From Brachymonas sp049977365 (lineage in GTDB: Bacteria > Pseudomonadota > Gammaproteobacteria > Burkholderiales > Burkholderiaceae_C): a stretch of 64,000 nt of DNA. The DNA lies in contig NZ_JBNGEN010000001.1 in the NCBI RefSeq assembly GCF_049977365.1, forward strand, positions 248,001-312,000, written 5' to 3'. Positions 16,945 to 25,917 of the stretch are shown here, in pieces. Each line of letters opens with the position of its first letter. The first letter of the stretch is position 1. The translations under genes and the position numbers were made by a program. Under the pieces are notes generated by a model. It saw only the letters and a program-made list of their open reading frames with translations, had not been told where the DNA came from and ran no database searches.

Positions 16945-17733
16945 TCAGCGGATCTTGACGTGTGCCTGCATTTCCTGCTGGAAGCGCATGATCTGCTGCT
17001 GTTCCATCTGGTCCCTGATCTGTCCCTTGACCTGCTCAAAGGCGGGTACCGGGGCCTTGCGCACATCGTCGAGCCGGATGATGTGGTAGCCGAACGGGCT
17101 CTTGACCGGCGTGGCGGTGATCTGCCCCTTCTTGAGGGTTTCCAGCGCCTGGGCAAAGGGCGGTACGTAGTTGCTGGCCACCGACCAGTTCAGATCGCCG
17201 CCGCGGCGTGCGGAGCCGGGGTCGAGAGAATACTTGCGCGCCAGAGCGCCGAAATTGGCTCCCTTCTTGAGCTCGGCTTCGACCTTCTGGGCTTCGGCCT
17301 CGGTCTTCACCAGAATGTGGCTCGCGCGGTACTCGGTGCCGTTGGCAGCGACCAAGCGGTCGTATTCGGCCTTGGCCTGCGCGTCGGTGACGGGATGGGT
17401 CTTTTTGTACTGCTCATAGAGCAGGGAGATCAGGATGGCATCGCGTGCCTCGTCCATTTTCTCGCGGAATTCGGGGGTGGTGTTGAGACCGCGTGCCTCT
17501 GCAGCCTGCACGAGCGCGGTGGTCTCGATGAGCTTGGACTTGATGCGGTCTTCATAGCCGACAGGCAGGGGACGGCCCGTCTGGGCGGACTGGTCCTTGA
17601 CGGCTGCCACGATGGAGTTGTACTTGGCCAGCGGGATGGCCTTGCCATTGACGATGGCCAGATTCTGCGCAAATACCGCAGTGGCAGCCACGCAGGCGGC
17701 GCCTGCAAGCGCCGCGATGTGCATTTTTTTCAT
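16945..17733 (-). CDS. Periplasmic peptidyl-prolyl isomerase (parvulin/SurA-like)
   Basis: 262 aa with a Sec signal peptide (MKKMHIAALAGAACVAATAV, cleavage after AQ), a helical SurA_N-like segment, and a single parvulin domain at about residues 130-230 (EYRASHILVKTEAEA, KYSLDPGSARRGGDLNW, PFGYHIIRLDDVR). It would catalyse prolyl cis/trans isomerisation and chaperone envelope proteins in the periplasm. It follows bolA in the yciB-bolA-parvulin order that is widespread in Burkholderiales. Confidence 0.9.
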   Translation of the reverse strand: MKKMHIAALAGAACVAATAVFAQNLAIVNGKAIPLAKYNSIVAAVKDQSAQTGRPLPVGYEDRIKSKLIETTALVQAAEARGLNTTPEFREKMDEARDAILISLLYEQYKKTHPVTDAQAKAEYDRLVAANGTEYRASHILVKTEAEAQKVEAELKKGANFGALARKYSLDPGSARRGGDLNWSVASNYVPPFAQALETLKKGQITATPVKSPFGYHIIRLDDVRKAPVPAFEQVKGQIRDQMEQQQIMRFQQEMQAHVKIR

Positions 17734-17815
17734 GTCAGCGAGGGAGATGAGGTGAGGAAATTTGGACTATAGCGCACCCTGCGGGCAGCAGACGCCCGGG
17801 GGCAGGCTTTGTGCG

Positions 17816-18097
17816 TCAGCGCACGATCTCGATGACGAGCGCGTGCAGGCCGGCGCGAATGAAGGGATCGAGCGCGTCATACACCAGCCGGTGGCAGGTC
17901 ACGCGTGCCTGACCCTCGAAGGCCGGAGCCCCTATGCGCACCCTGAAATGGGTGCCGTATCCCAGGTCGTTGGCCCCGGCATGGCCGCGGTGGGTGCCGC
18001 TTTCGTCGAGCACCTCCAGCACGGTGGGAGAAAGGGTGGACTGGAGCTGTGCGCGCAGGGCGTCGGCGGTAGGAATCGAAAAGGCAGAGTCAGTCAT
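17816..18097 (-). CDS. BolA family protein
   Basis: 93 aa with the BolA fold: the segment GYGTHFRVRIGAPAFEGQ and the helix-turn-like VTCHRLVYDALDPFIRAGLHAL, including the conserved histidine that binds Fe-S clusters together with monothiol glutaredoxins. Its ATG overlaps the yciB stop by four bases (18094-18097), indicating translational coupling. The exact paralogue (BolA versus IbaG-like) cannot be fixed from sequence inspection. Confidence 0.88.
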   Translation of the reverse strand: MTDSAFSIPTADALRAQLQSTLSPTVLEVLDESGTHRGHAGANDLGYGTHFRVRIGAPAFEGQARVTCHRLVYDALDPFIRAGLHALVIEIVR

Positions 18098-18651
18098 GAT
18101 GCGGAGTCGGAACCGGAGGAGGAAGAGGGCGCTTTCATGTAGCGGGCAATGTAGATGCCCTGTCCCACCAGGAACACGAGAGGAAAGGCATAGCCCCACA
18201 GCTTGAAGTCCACCCATTGGGAAGTGGTGAAAAACTGGGCCACATAGCCATTGATGGCGGCCATGAACACGCAGTAGCCCACCCAGGACCATGCCAGGCG
18301 CTGCCACACGGCCTGGGGCAGCTCCAGCTGGCTGCCCAGCATCTGCTGGAGCAGATTGCGCTTCCAGATCAGCAGCGCCAGCGCCAGTACCAGGGCCATG
18401 GCACCGTAAAGCACGGTGGGTTTCCACTTGATGAAGCGCTCGTCGTGCAGTGTGAGCGTCAGGGTGCCGAAGACCAGGATCAGCGCCAGGGTGGCCTTGT
18501 GCATGGGGCTGAGGCGGCGATCGAGCGCATACACCACCGCCATCTGTACCACGGTGGCACCCATGAGGACTGCTGTGGCGGTATAGATGCCCTGCAGCCG
18601 GTAGGCCACCACGAAGACGATGATGGGAATGAGGTCGAGAAGCTGTTTCAT
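18094..18651 (-). CDS. yciB: Inner membrane-spanning protein YciB (septation protein A family)
   Basis: 185 aa, almost entirely hydrophobic, with about five membrane segments and the family start MKQLLDLIPIIVFVVAYRLQGIYTAT. Also conserved are LTLTLHDERFIKWKPTVLYG and the C-terminal WVDFKLWGYAFPLVFLVGQGIY. The family is linked to cell envelope synthesis and division in E. coli. The longer open frame upstream to 19095 is antisense to msrB and was rejected as the start. Confidence 0.93.
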   Translation of the reverse strand: MKQLLDLIPIIVFVVAYRLQGIYTATAVLMGATVVQMAVVYALDRRLSPMHKATLALILVFGTLTLTLHDERFIKWKPTVLYGAMALVLALALLIWKRNLLQQMLGSQLELPQAVWQRLAWSWVGYCVFMAAINGYVAQFFTTSQWVDFKLWGYAFPLVFLVGQGIYIARYMKAPSSSSGSDSAS

Positions 18652-18827
18652 CGAGGGGCAGTGAGAGGACAGAGTGCAGAGAAGCCGAGATTGTGCGCTG
18701 TTTTCTGGCAGAGGCATCCGAGGATGCAGAACATCTGCAGCAGCTTCTCGTGGGGTGCGTGTGAAAGGGGGCAGTGGAGCGACAGTCTGCAGGATGTCGC
18801 GTCTTTCAGCCAAGGGCCATGCGAAGG

Positions 18828-19253
18828 TCAGGTGGATGGGGATTCCGGGTCGAAGGCCAGTGCTGCCGAATTGATGCAGTACCGGTCCCCCGTGGGAGCT
18901 GGGCCATCTGGAAAGACGTGGCCCAGATGGGCCCCGCAGTGGCTGCAGAGCACCTCGGTACGCACCATGCCATGGCTGGCGTCCGTGCGCTCGATGATGG
19001 CGCCAGGGCGCACGGGCGCTCCGTAGCTGGGCCAGCCGCAGCCTGCGTCGAATTTGGTCAGGCTCGAAAACAGCGGTTGATCGCAGCAGATGCAACGGTA
19101 CAGCCCCGGCTGGTCGAAGTCGGCATAAACCCCCGTGAAGGGACGCTCGGTGGCAGCCTGCCGGGTGATTTCATAGGCGCCCGGCTCGGCTTGGCGCGCA
19201 GCCAGATGGGCACGCCACTCTTCAGGCGACTTGGCGACAGGAAAGGACGACAT
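18828..19253 (-). CDS. msrB: Peptide-methionine (R)-S-oxide reductase
   Basis: Reduces methionine-R-sulfoxide in oxidised proteins. The 141-aa protein shows the zinc-binding cysteines C54/C57 and C103/C106 and the catalytic Cys126 in RYCINSAAL, with the substrate region GCGWPSYGAP and the HLGHVFPDGP segment. The ATG at 19253 has AAGGAG in a good position, so the ten extra codons of the open frame are left out. It lies downstream of selO on the same strand (73 bp), another oxidative-stress-linked gene. Confidence 0.96.
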   Translation of the reverse strand: MSSFPVAKSPEEWRAHLAARQAEPGAYEITRQAATERPFTGVYADFDQPGLYRCICCDQPLFSSLTKFDAGCGWPSYGAPVRPGAIIERTDASHGMVRTEVLCSHCGAHLGHVFPDGPAPTGDRYCINSAALAFDPESPST

Positions 19254-19325
19254 GCACAGCTCCTTGCAAAAACAGGAAGTCAACGGAAAAGAGGAAACGG
19301 GAGGGATCCACCATGGGCATGCCGT

Positions 19326-20858
19326 TCAGGAGGAGCAGCTCAGCGTGAGGCCTGCCGCCCACGCGGGAGGCAGGGCGGCATAGGGCGTGTCGTCCCAACG
19401 CGAATCAAAGGGAGAAGTACATGCCTCAAGCAGATCCTGCACCAGACGGGAGTTTCCCTGTTCGGCGGCCTCGATGGCGTTCTGACACAGATAGTTGCGG
19501 GGAACCACTGCCGGGTTGGCCTGCAGCATGACGGCGCCCACCTGCGGCAGCACTCCTTGCTCGCCGGACAGATGGGCCTGGTACTTCTGCAGCCATTCCC
19601 TGAACTCGGCACGGCAGGTGAAGTGGTCTTCGAGCTGCTCCTGCGGCACTTCGCCCTGCACCCAGCGCGCCAGCGTGCGCCAGAAGCGGGTGTAATCGAC
19701 ACGGCTCATGTGCATGAGGGTCAGCAGATCCTGGAGGAGGGCCCGGGCGCGCGCATCGTCCTGCAGGCCGAGCTTGCGTGTCATGTGACTTTGCCATGTG
19801 GCATGAAAATGCGGGGCAAATGCCTCCGCTGCGGCCTTGGCGGCTTCTCCATCTTCGATCAGGGGCAGGAGGGCCTGCGCCAGGGCATACAGGTTCCACT
19901 GCGCCACATCGGGCTGTCGATCGAAGGCATAGCGGCCTGCATGGTCGCTGTGATTGCAGATATGCCCAGGGTCATAGGCATCGAGGAACTGGAAGGGCCC
20001 GTAATCCAGCGTGAGGCCCAGGATACTCATGTTGTCGGTGTTCATGACACCGTGCGCAAAGCCCACTGCCTGCCACTGCGCGATCATCTCTGCCGTGCGC
20101 AGGCTGACCTGCCGCAAAAAGGCCGCATAGGGCTGCGTCTCCTGCAGACATTCCGGATACCAGGTGTGGATCACATGGTCGGCCAACTGCCGCAGGGGTG
20201 TCCATTGCCGGCGGGCCGCAAAGTGCTCGAAATGCCCAAAGCGGATGAAGCTCGGGGCAAATCGGGTGACTACGGCGGCTGTTTCCACCGTTTCCCGGTA
20301 CACCGGCTCGGAGGAGCCCGTGAGACAGAGCGCGCGGGTGGTCGGTATGCCCAGCGCATGCATGGCTTCCGAGCCGATGAATTCCCGGATCGAGGAGCGC
20401 AGCACCGCACGTCCGTCCCCATGGCGTGAATAGGGCGTCAGTCCGCTGCCCTTGAGCTGGATTTCCTGCAGGGCGCCGGAGGCATCCTGAAAGGCCCCTA
20501 GTGTCAGGGCGCGGCCATCTCCCAGCTGTCCTGCCCAGACTCCGAACTGGTGTCCGCTGTAGACGCTGGCCCATGGTCGGCTGGCGTGCGGCACGGCATT
20601 GCCCGAAAAAAGCCGCAGCGCGTCTTCCTCCTGCATCCACAGCGGATCCAGTCCCAGATCGGCCACGGCCTGTGGACTGATCGCCACCCAGTGGGGATCC
20701 TGCAGAGGGTGCGGGGGCAGATGCGTGACGAAAGCGTCACCCAGTTCCGCCAGGCCAGGAGACCATGCAGGCCCTTCAGGCTGAGAGGCGGGCACAGTTT
20801 CAGCTCCGGTCGTCGGCGGAGGAGGGGCGGGTAGCGGGGTCGAGGAAACGTCACTCAT
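19326..20858 (-). CDS. selO: Protein adenylyltransferase SelO (YdiU family)
   Basis: A pseudokinase-fold enzyme that transfers AMP from ATP to Ser/Thr/Tyr of target proteins, linked to redox homeostasis. The 510-aa protein has the family blocks VYSGHQFGVWAGQLGDGRA, LKGSGLTPYSRHGDGRAVLR, SSIREFIGSEAMHALGIPTT, FAHGVMNTDNMSILG and LDYGPFQFLDAYDPGHICNH, and ends in the conserved C-terminal Cys (SCSS) that is selenocysteine in many eukaryotes. The first 30 residues are Pro-rich and probably disordered. Confidence 0.95.
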   Translation of the reverse strand: MSDVSSTPLPAPPPPTTGAETVPASQPEGPAWSPGLAELGDAFVTHLPPHPLQDPHWVAISPQAVADLGLDPLWMQEEDALRLFSGNAVPHASRPWASVYSGHQFGVWAGQLGDGRALTLGAFQDASGALQEIQLKGSGLTPYSRHGDGRAVLRSSIREFIGSEAMHALGIPTTRALCLTGSSEPVYRETVETAAVVTRFAPSFIRFGHFEHFAARRQWTPLRQLADHVIHTWYPECLQETQPYAAFLRQVSLRTAEMIAQWQAVGFAHGVMNTDNMSILGLTLDYGPFQFLDAYDPGHICNHSDHAGRYAFDRQPDVAQWNLYALAQALLPLIEDGEAAKAAAEAFAPHFHATWQSHMTRKLGLQDDARARALLQDLLTLMHMSRVDYTRFWRTLARWVQGEVPQEQLEDHFTCRAEFREWLQKYQAHLSGEQGVLPQVGAVMLQANPAVVPRNYLCQNAIEAAEQGNSRLVQDLLEACTSPFDSRWDDTPYAALPPAWAAGLTLSCSS

Positions 20859-21038
20859 GTCTGCATTGTGCAGGATGGCCGAATTCCCCGACCTGCATCA
20901 GGTTTTCACCTATTTTTCATCAACGCACTGCTATTTGTATTTTTTGACGCAGAAAATACGGCAACGTTTCTGCTTTGCATATATCCAATGCTGCCGGTGG
21001 CTGTGCAGACCCTTTTGTTTTATACGGAATCGCTTTCC

Positions 21039-22664
21039 ATGTTCGGACTGATGCAAAACCAACCCCTGCTGCAATCCTCGCTGATCGAGTTTGCTGCCGC
21101 CAACCATGGAGATACCGAAATCGTCTCGCGCCGGGTGGAAGGGGATGTGCACCGCTACACCTGGCACCACGCTGCGCGCCGGGTCCGCCAGCTTGCCCAT
21201 GCCCTGGATGGTCTGGGACTGAGTGCAGACGCGCGCGTGGGCACCGTGGCCTGGAATGGCTACCGCCATCTGGAGCTGTACTACGGGGTGAGCGGCAATG
21301 GGCGGATCATCCACACCATCAACCCGAGGCTGCATCCCGACCAGATGGCCTGGATCATCAACCACGCCGAAGACGAGGTTGTGTGCTTCGACATGACTTT
21401 TCTGCCGCTCATGGAACGCATTCATGCCCAGTGCCCTGGGGTGCGGCATTGGATTGCCCTGTGCAATGCCGATGCCTTGCCTCCGGACAGCGGCATTCCC
21501 CACCTGTCGAGCTATGAGGCTCTCATCGCCCATCAGCCCACCACCTACGACTGGCCCAGCCTGGACGAACACACAGCCAGCGGCCTGTGCTATACCAGCG
21601 GGACCACCGGGAACCCCAAGGGCGCTCTTTACTCCCACCGTTCCAACATTCTTCACGCCCTGTCTGCCATTGCCCCCGACGCCATGTGCCTGAGTGCCCG
21701 AGACGTCGTACTGCCTGTGGTGCCCATGTTCCACGTCAATGCCTGGGGCATTCCCTTCAGCGCAGCCATGACTGGATGCAAGCTGGTGTTTCCTGGCCCC
21801 GCACTCGACGGCCCCTCGGTCCATGAGCTCATGGAGCGCGAACAGGTCACGTTCAGCGCAGGGGTGCCCACCGTGTGGCAGATGCTTCTCATGCATGTGC
21901 AGGGCATTCAGGCCGGTTTCAGCTCCCTGCGACGCACCGTGATAGGGGGAGCAGCCTGCCCGCCTGCCATGATCGACGCCTTCGAGCGCATGGGGGTCCA
22001 GGTCATCCATGCCTGGGGGATGACCGAGCTGTCCCCTCTGGGGGCGCTGAGTACCCTCAAGCAAAAGCACCAGTCCCTGTCCCATGACGATCAGCGCAGA
22101 CTGCTGGTCAAGCAGGGGCGCCCAGTCTTTGGTGTCGAACTGGCCATCATGAATGACGACGGTCAGACCCTCCCGCATGACGGCGTGACCTATGGCAACC
22201 TCATGGCACGGGGCAACTGGGTCATCGAGCGCTACTTCCGCAGCGACGCCCCGGCGGTATCTGAGCAGGGATGGTTCCATACCGGTGACGTGGCCACCAT
22301 CGACCCCGACAGCTTCATGCAGATCACCGACCGCAGCAAAGACGTCATCAAGTCCGGCGGTGAATGGATCAGCTCCATCGACATCGAAAACATTGCCATG
22401 GGGCATCCCGCAGTGGCCATGGCCGCCTGCATCGGCATGCCCCATCCCAAATGGGACGAGCGGCCCATCGTGGTGGTATCCCTCAAGCCAGGCACGGAGC
22501 TGGCACGGGACGAGCTGCTGGCGTTCTATCAGGGCAAGCTGGCCAAGTGGCAGATTCCCGATGATGTGGTGTTTGTCGACACCATTCCTCTGGGAGCCAC
22601 CGGCAAGATGCTCAAGACCCGTGTCCGCCAGATGCTCGAAGGTTACATGCTGCCTGCGCTGTGA
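21039..22664 (+). CDS. Fatty acid-CoA ligase (AMP-binding family)
   Basis: 541 aa, activating a carboxylic acid with ATP to an acyl-adenylate and then to the CoA thioester. The P-loop YTSGTTGNPKGALYSH lies near residue 185, followed by the adenylation core GMTELSP, the hinge GWFHTGDVATID with ITDRSKDVIKSGGEWIS, and the C-terminal catalytic lysine in LGATGKMLKTR. The N-terminal LMQNQPLLQSSLIEFAA is typical of medium/long-chain ligases (AlkK-like). The frame is open upstream into an AT-rich region; the ATG at 21039 gives the family-length protein. Chain length is not predictable here. Confidence 0.9.
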   Translation: MFGLMQNQPLLQSSLIEFAAANHGDTEIVSRRVEGDVHRYTWHHAARRVRQLAHALDGLGLSADARVGTVAWNGYRHLELYYGVSGNGRIIHTINPRLHPDQMAWIINHAEDEVVCFDMTFLPLMERIHAQCPGVRHWIALCNADALPPDSGIPHLSSYEALIAHQPTTYDWPSLDEHTASGLCYTSGTTGNPKGALYSHRSNILHALSAIAPDAMCLSARDVVLPVVPMFHVNAWGIPFSAAMTGCKLVFPGPALDGPSVHELMEREQVTFSAGVPTVWQMLLMHVQGIQAGFSSLRRTVIGGAACPPAMIDAFERMGVQVIHAWGMTELSPLGALSTLKQKHQSLSHDDQRRLLVKQGRPVFGVELAIMNDDGQTLPHDGVTYGNLMARGNWVIERYFRSDAPAVSEQGWFHTGDVATIDPDSFMQITDRSKDVIKSGGEWISSIDIENIAMGHPAVAMAACIGMPHPKWDERPIVVVSLKPGTELARDELLAFYQGKLAKWQIPDDVVFVDTIPLGATGKMLKTRVRQMLEGYMLPAL

Positions 22665-22715
22665 CTGTCCTGACGCAACAACAAGATGCGCGCGCATGGC
22701 CCATGTCTTGCACAT

Positions 22716-22755
22716 GAAAAAACCAGCAGAAGGCATGGCGTGTGCCTTCTGCTGG
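22716..22755 (-). terminator. Strong terminator for the minus-strand gene at 22,825
   Basis: A perfect 13-bp stem (CCAGCAGAAGGCA at 22723-22735, TGCCTTCTGCTGG at 22743-22755) with a 7-nt loop has six A residues on its left (22717-22722), giving a U run on the minus-strand transcript. It also stands at the end of the convergent fatty acid-CoA ligase gene and could act on both. Confidence 0.85.
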
Positions 22756-22824
22756 CTGTGGATGCCGGGCGGTCTGAAGATTGCCCGGCGGTGATGGCCC
22801 TGTCAGGCCCTGTGGCTGGGGTGA

Positions 22825-23274
22825 TCAGTCGCGGTGAGGGTTGCCCACTCCACGTTCCCAGCCCAGGTGACGTCCTTCGTCATGGCGCCATTCGCGGCGG
22901 TCCTCGCGACGATCGCCTCGCCATTCGGCACGCTGTCCTTCGTAATGGAAGCGGCGGGCGCGGGGATCGTGCCCATTCACGAAATACACCGGGCGACCGC
23001 AGGCGTTGTAGCGGCCGCAGTAACGGGCCCAATGCCGACGGTGTCCATCAGGCACATAGAGGTAGGCAGGCGGTTGAGGGGCAGCCACAGGGCGCACCAC
23101 CACAGGCGTGGACACGTACACCGGCGGCGGCGCGCCATTGCCAATGACGATCTGTCCATAGACTCCGGGGGTGATCGGAGTCCCAATCGTGACCTGCGCC
23201 TGTGCTGCACCGGCAGCCAGACAGCCTGCCCCCGCAACCACAAGGGCTGCGCACCACTTCTTGTTGATCTGCAT
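22825..23274 (-). CDS. Secreted hypothetical protein, Arg/Trp-rich C-terminus
   Basis: 149 aa with a clear signal peptide ending GAAQAQ. The mature part has VTIGTPITPGVYGQIVIGN, a Pro/Val-rich linker, a YVPDGHRRHWARYCGRYNACG segment whose two cysteines may pair, and a basic His/Arg/Trp-rich tail (REDRREWRHDEGRHLGWE). Similar small envelope proteins are common in Burkholderiales but I know no function. Two ATGs six bases apart (23280 and 23274) follow AGGAGT; the second has proper spacing and was chosen. Confidence 0.72.
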   Translation of the reverse strand: MQINKKWCAALVVAGAGCLAAGAAQAQVTIGTPITPGVYGQIVIGNGAPPPVYVSTPVVVRPVAAPQPPAYLYVPDGHRRHWARYCGRYNACGRPVYFVNGHDPRARRFHYEGQRAEWRGDRREDRREWRHDEGRHLGWERGVGNPHRD

Positions 23275-23701
23275 GTTCATACTCCTGTGTGTTTCAGCCG
23301 AACAGTGTTCGTCATCCATACGGCTATTCGATTGGAACGCAGAAGGAGGGGACGGTTTCGGCGAAATTGTAGAAGTTTGTGCCTAATCCGTAACAAATAA
23401 ACCCTCAGAAACCTGACAGGGCAGGGCCGTGCTCCCCCTCAAGACGCATGCCATCCGCGTGTGCATGGCAGCAGGCAACGGGCGACATTTCGACTGGTGC
23501 TGTCGGGCAATGGGCTCCCTCTGCCATTCCTGGCCGTACACGAATGAAGGGCCAAGTGATGTCCCTTGCGCAGGGGACATGCGCACGATGCCAGAATGGG
23601 AGCTTCCCAGGAGCTCTTCGGAAGCTGACAGGAAGACTTTTCTTCAGTGAACTTCCTTCTCTCACCATGTCCCCGCATCGCAAAAAGCCAGGAGTACACC
23701 C
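23275..23701. other. Intergenic region with two divergent promoter ends
   Basis: About 427 bp between the secreted protein gene and the EamA transporter gene. It contains the AGGAGT ribosome site of the left gene and the CAGGAG site of the right gene. Long minus-strand open frames here are antisense extensions without coding character. I see no RNA gene, repeat or terminator. Confidence 0.4.
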
Positions 23702-24598
23702 TTGTTGACAGCTGTCCTGCCCGTGAGGCACTTCTTGTTGGCGCTGGCGGTGGTCTTTGTCTGGGGAACGAATTTCGTGGTCATCAAACTGGCCCTGCAT
23801 GAACTGCCGCCCTTGCTGTTCGCGGCCCTGCGCTTCACTGCGGCAGCCTTGCCGGGCATCTTCCTCATTCGCAAGCCTGCCGTGCCCTGGCGACAGCTGG
23901 CCGCTTATGGCGTGCTGATCGGCGTTGGGCAGTTCGGACTGCTCTACATCGCCATGCAGCACAGCATCTCGCCGGGTCTGGCATCGTTGGTCATGCAATC
24001 CCAGGTCTTCCTGACCATGCTGCTGGTGGCCTTGGTGGACAGGGAAAGGCCGCGCCTGTTTCAGTGGGTCGCCATGGGCATTGCGGTGGCAGGGCTCTTG
24101 CTGATTGCTCTTCACACCGATGGCACCACCACGGCCGTGGGACTTGCTTTCTCGGGCGCTGCGGCCCTGAGCTGGGCCTGCGGCAATCTGGTGAGCCGGG
24201 CAGCCGGCAGAGTGGACATGCTGGGATACATGGTCTGGAGCAGTGTCTTTGCCATTCTGCCCCTGTCCCTGCTCAGTGTATGGCTCGAAGGTCCCCAGCG
24301 GATTGTCCAGGCACTTCTCCACGCCGATGCGATGGCCTGGCTGGCGGTGATGTGGCAGGCTTATGGCAATACCATCTTCGGGTTCGGCGCCTGGGCCTGG
24401 CTGCTCAACCGCTATGCGGCCGCTTCGGTAACGCCCATGGCCCTGCTGGTTCCCGTCTTCGGCATGGGGGCGGCTGCCCTGTGGCTCGGCGAGCCTCTTC
24501 CGGCCTGGAAGGTGGAGGCCGGTCTGCTGGTGATGGCAGGGCTGATCGTCAATGTGACCTGGCCCCGTCTGGAGATGCGCTGGCGTGCGCATCCGTAG
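23702..24598 (+). CDS. EamA-family (drug/metabolite superfamily) transporter
   Basis: 298 aa with ten predicted membrane helices in two EamA repeats. The first repeat starts LALAVVFVWGTNFVVIKLAL and the second starts FSGAAALSWACGNLVSRAAG; the end is VPVFGMGAAALWLGEPLPAW followed by the last helix. It resembles the YdcZ/YdcD and RhaT-like exporters of amino acids and metabolites; the substrate is unknown. There is no in-frame ATG; a TTG at 23702 (or 23705) follows CAGGAG at seven-base spacing, so TTG is the likely start codon. Confidence 0.88.
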   Translation: MLTAVLPVRHFLLALAVVFVWGTNFVVIKLALHELPPLLFAALRFTAAALPGIFLIRKPAVPWRQLAAYGVLIGVGQFGLLYIAMQHSISPGLASLVMQSQVFLTMLLVALVDRERPRLFQWVAMGIAVAGLLLIALHTDGTTTAVGLAFSGAAALSWACGNLVSRAAGRVDMLGYMVWSSVFAILPLSLLSVWLEGPQRIVQALLHADAMAWLAVMWQAYGNTIFGFGAWAWLLNRYAAASVTPMALLVPVFGMGAAALWLGEPLPAWKVEAGLLVMAGLIVNVTWPRLEMRWRAHP

Positions 24599-24743
24599 CA
24601 GGGACTGCCGCCTCAGACGGTGGCAGGGGAAGGGGCGCATTCCTACCGCCTACAATGCAGGACATTGACGCGGATGCATCTTCCTGCCTCTGCATTGGCT
24701 TTTTCGGCCCTTCGATTCGATCCGTTTTTCCGTTTTCGCTGCC

Positions 24744-25829
24744 ATGCCCTCCACCCAAGACCTGACCCGCATCGACGACACCCGCATTGGCGCGGTGCGT
24801 CCTCTCATCACCCCTGCGCTCCTGCAGGAAGCCTTGCCCGTGAGCGAACAGGTGCTCGCCGACGTGGAACACCACCGGCATGCCATTTCGGACGTTCTGC
24901 ATGGCCGCGGTGACCGTCTGGTGGTGGTGGTGGGCCCATGCTCCATCCATGCCCATGATCAGGCCATGGACTACGCGCAGCGTCTCAAGCCCCTGGCCGA
25001 AGAACTGGGTAACGAGCTGATCGTGGTCATGCGCGTGTATTTCGAGAAGCCGCGCACCACCGTGGGCTGGAAGGGTTACATCAACGACCCCTACCTGGAT
25101 GGCAGCTTTGCCATCAATGTCGGTCTGGAGCGTGCCCGCCGGTTGCTGCTCGACATTGCAGGGTTGGGTCTGCCTACCGGCACTGAATTTCTGGACCTGC
25201 TCAGTCCCCAGTACATCAGCGATCTGATCTCGTGGGGGGCCATCGGCGCCCGCACCACCGAAAGCCAGAGCCATCGTCAGCTTGCATCCGGTCTGAGCTG
25301 CCCCGTCGGTTTCAAGAATGGCACGGATGGCGGCGTCAAGGTCGCCGTGGATGCCATCGTGGCGGCCCAATCTGCCCATGCCTTCATGGGCATGACCAAA
25401 ATGGGGCAGGCAGCCATCTTCGAGACCCGAGGCAATCAGGACTGCCATGTCATCCTGCGCGGAGGCAAAGCTCCCAACTACAGTGCCGAGCACGTCGAAG
25501 CCGCCTGCCAGCTCCTCAAGGCCAGCGGACTTCGCGAAGAAGTCATGATCGATCTCTCCCATGCCAACAGCAGCAAGCAGCATCGTCGCCAGATCGATGT
25601 CGCATCTGACGTGGCAGCCCAGATCGCGGGTGGCGACTCCCGCATCATGGGCGTCATGATCGAGAGCCACCTGCACGAAGGGCGTCAGGATCTGGGCAAG
25701 GGGGAGCTGCAGTACGGCGTGTCCATCACCGACGCGTGCATCAGTTTCGAGCAGACCGAACCCGTGCTGCGCGAGCTGGCTCGGGCTGTCCAGACCCGCA
25801 GGCAGCGGAGCATCTCCACTGCAGGCTGA
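24744..25829 (+). CDS. aroG: 3-deoxy-7-phosphoheptulonate synthase (class I DAHP synthase)
   Basis: Condenses phosphoenolpyruvate and erythrose 4-phosphate, the entry to the shikimate pathway. The 361-aa protein has the class I-alpha pattern: VVVVGPCSIHAHDQAMDYA, VMRVYFEKPRTTVGWKGYIN, PTGTEFLDLLSPQYISDL, SCPVGFKNGTDGG and MIDLSHANSSKQHRRQ, with metal ligands in these blocks. The N-terminal 35 residues resemble the feedback-inhibited AroG/AroF type; Phe versus Tyr sensitivity cannot be told here. Symbol by similarity. Confidence 0.93.
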   Translation: MPSTQDLTRIDDTRIGAVRPLITPALLQEALPVSEQVLADVEHHRHAISDVLHGRGDRLVVVVGPCSIHAHDQAMDYAQRLKPLAEELGNELIVVMRVYFEKPRTTVGWKGYINDPYLDGSFAINVGLERARRLLLDIAGLGLPTGTEFLDLLSPQYISDLISWGAIGARTTESQSHRQLASGLSCPVGFKNGTDGGVKVAVDAIVAAQSAHAFMGMTKMGQAAIFETRGNQDCHVILRGGKAPNYSAEHVEAACQLLKASGLREEVMIDLSHANSSKQHRRQIDVASDVAAQIAGGDSRIMGVMIESHLHEGRQDLGKGELQYGVSITDACISFEQTEPVLRELARAVQTRRQRSISTAG

Positions 25830-25917
25830 CAGATCATCATTCTCCCCTGGGGCGCGCGTGGTCTGAGTCGCAGAATGCGTGGTATCGGCACAGCGCTTTG
25901 CAGCGCATAATGCGCCC

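Noticed and set aside
20931..22736. Open frame of 601 codons on the minus strand opposite the fatty acid-CoA ligase
   Set aside because: Shadow of the ligase, with no recognisable domain.
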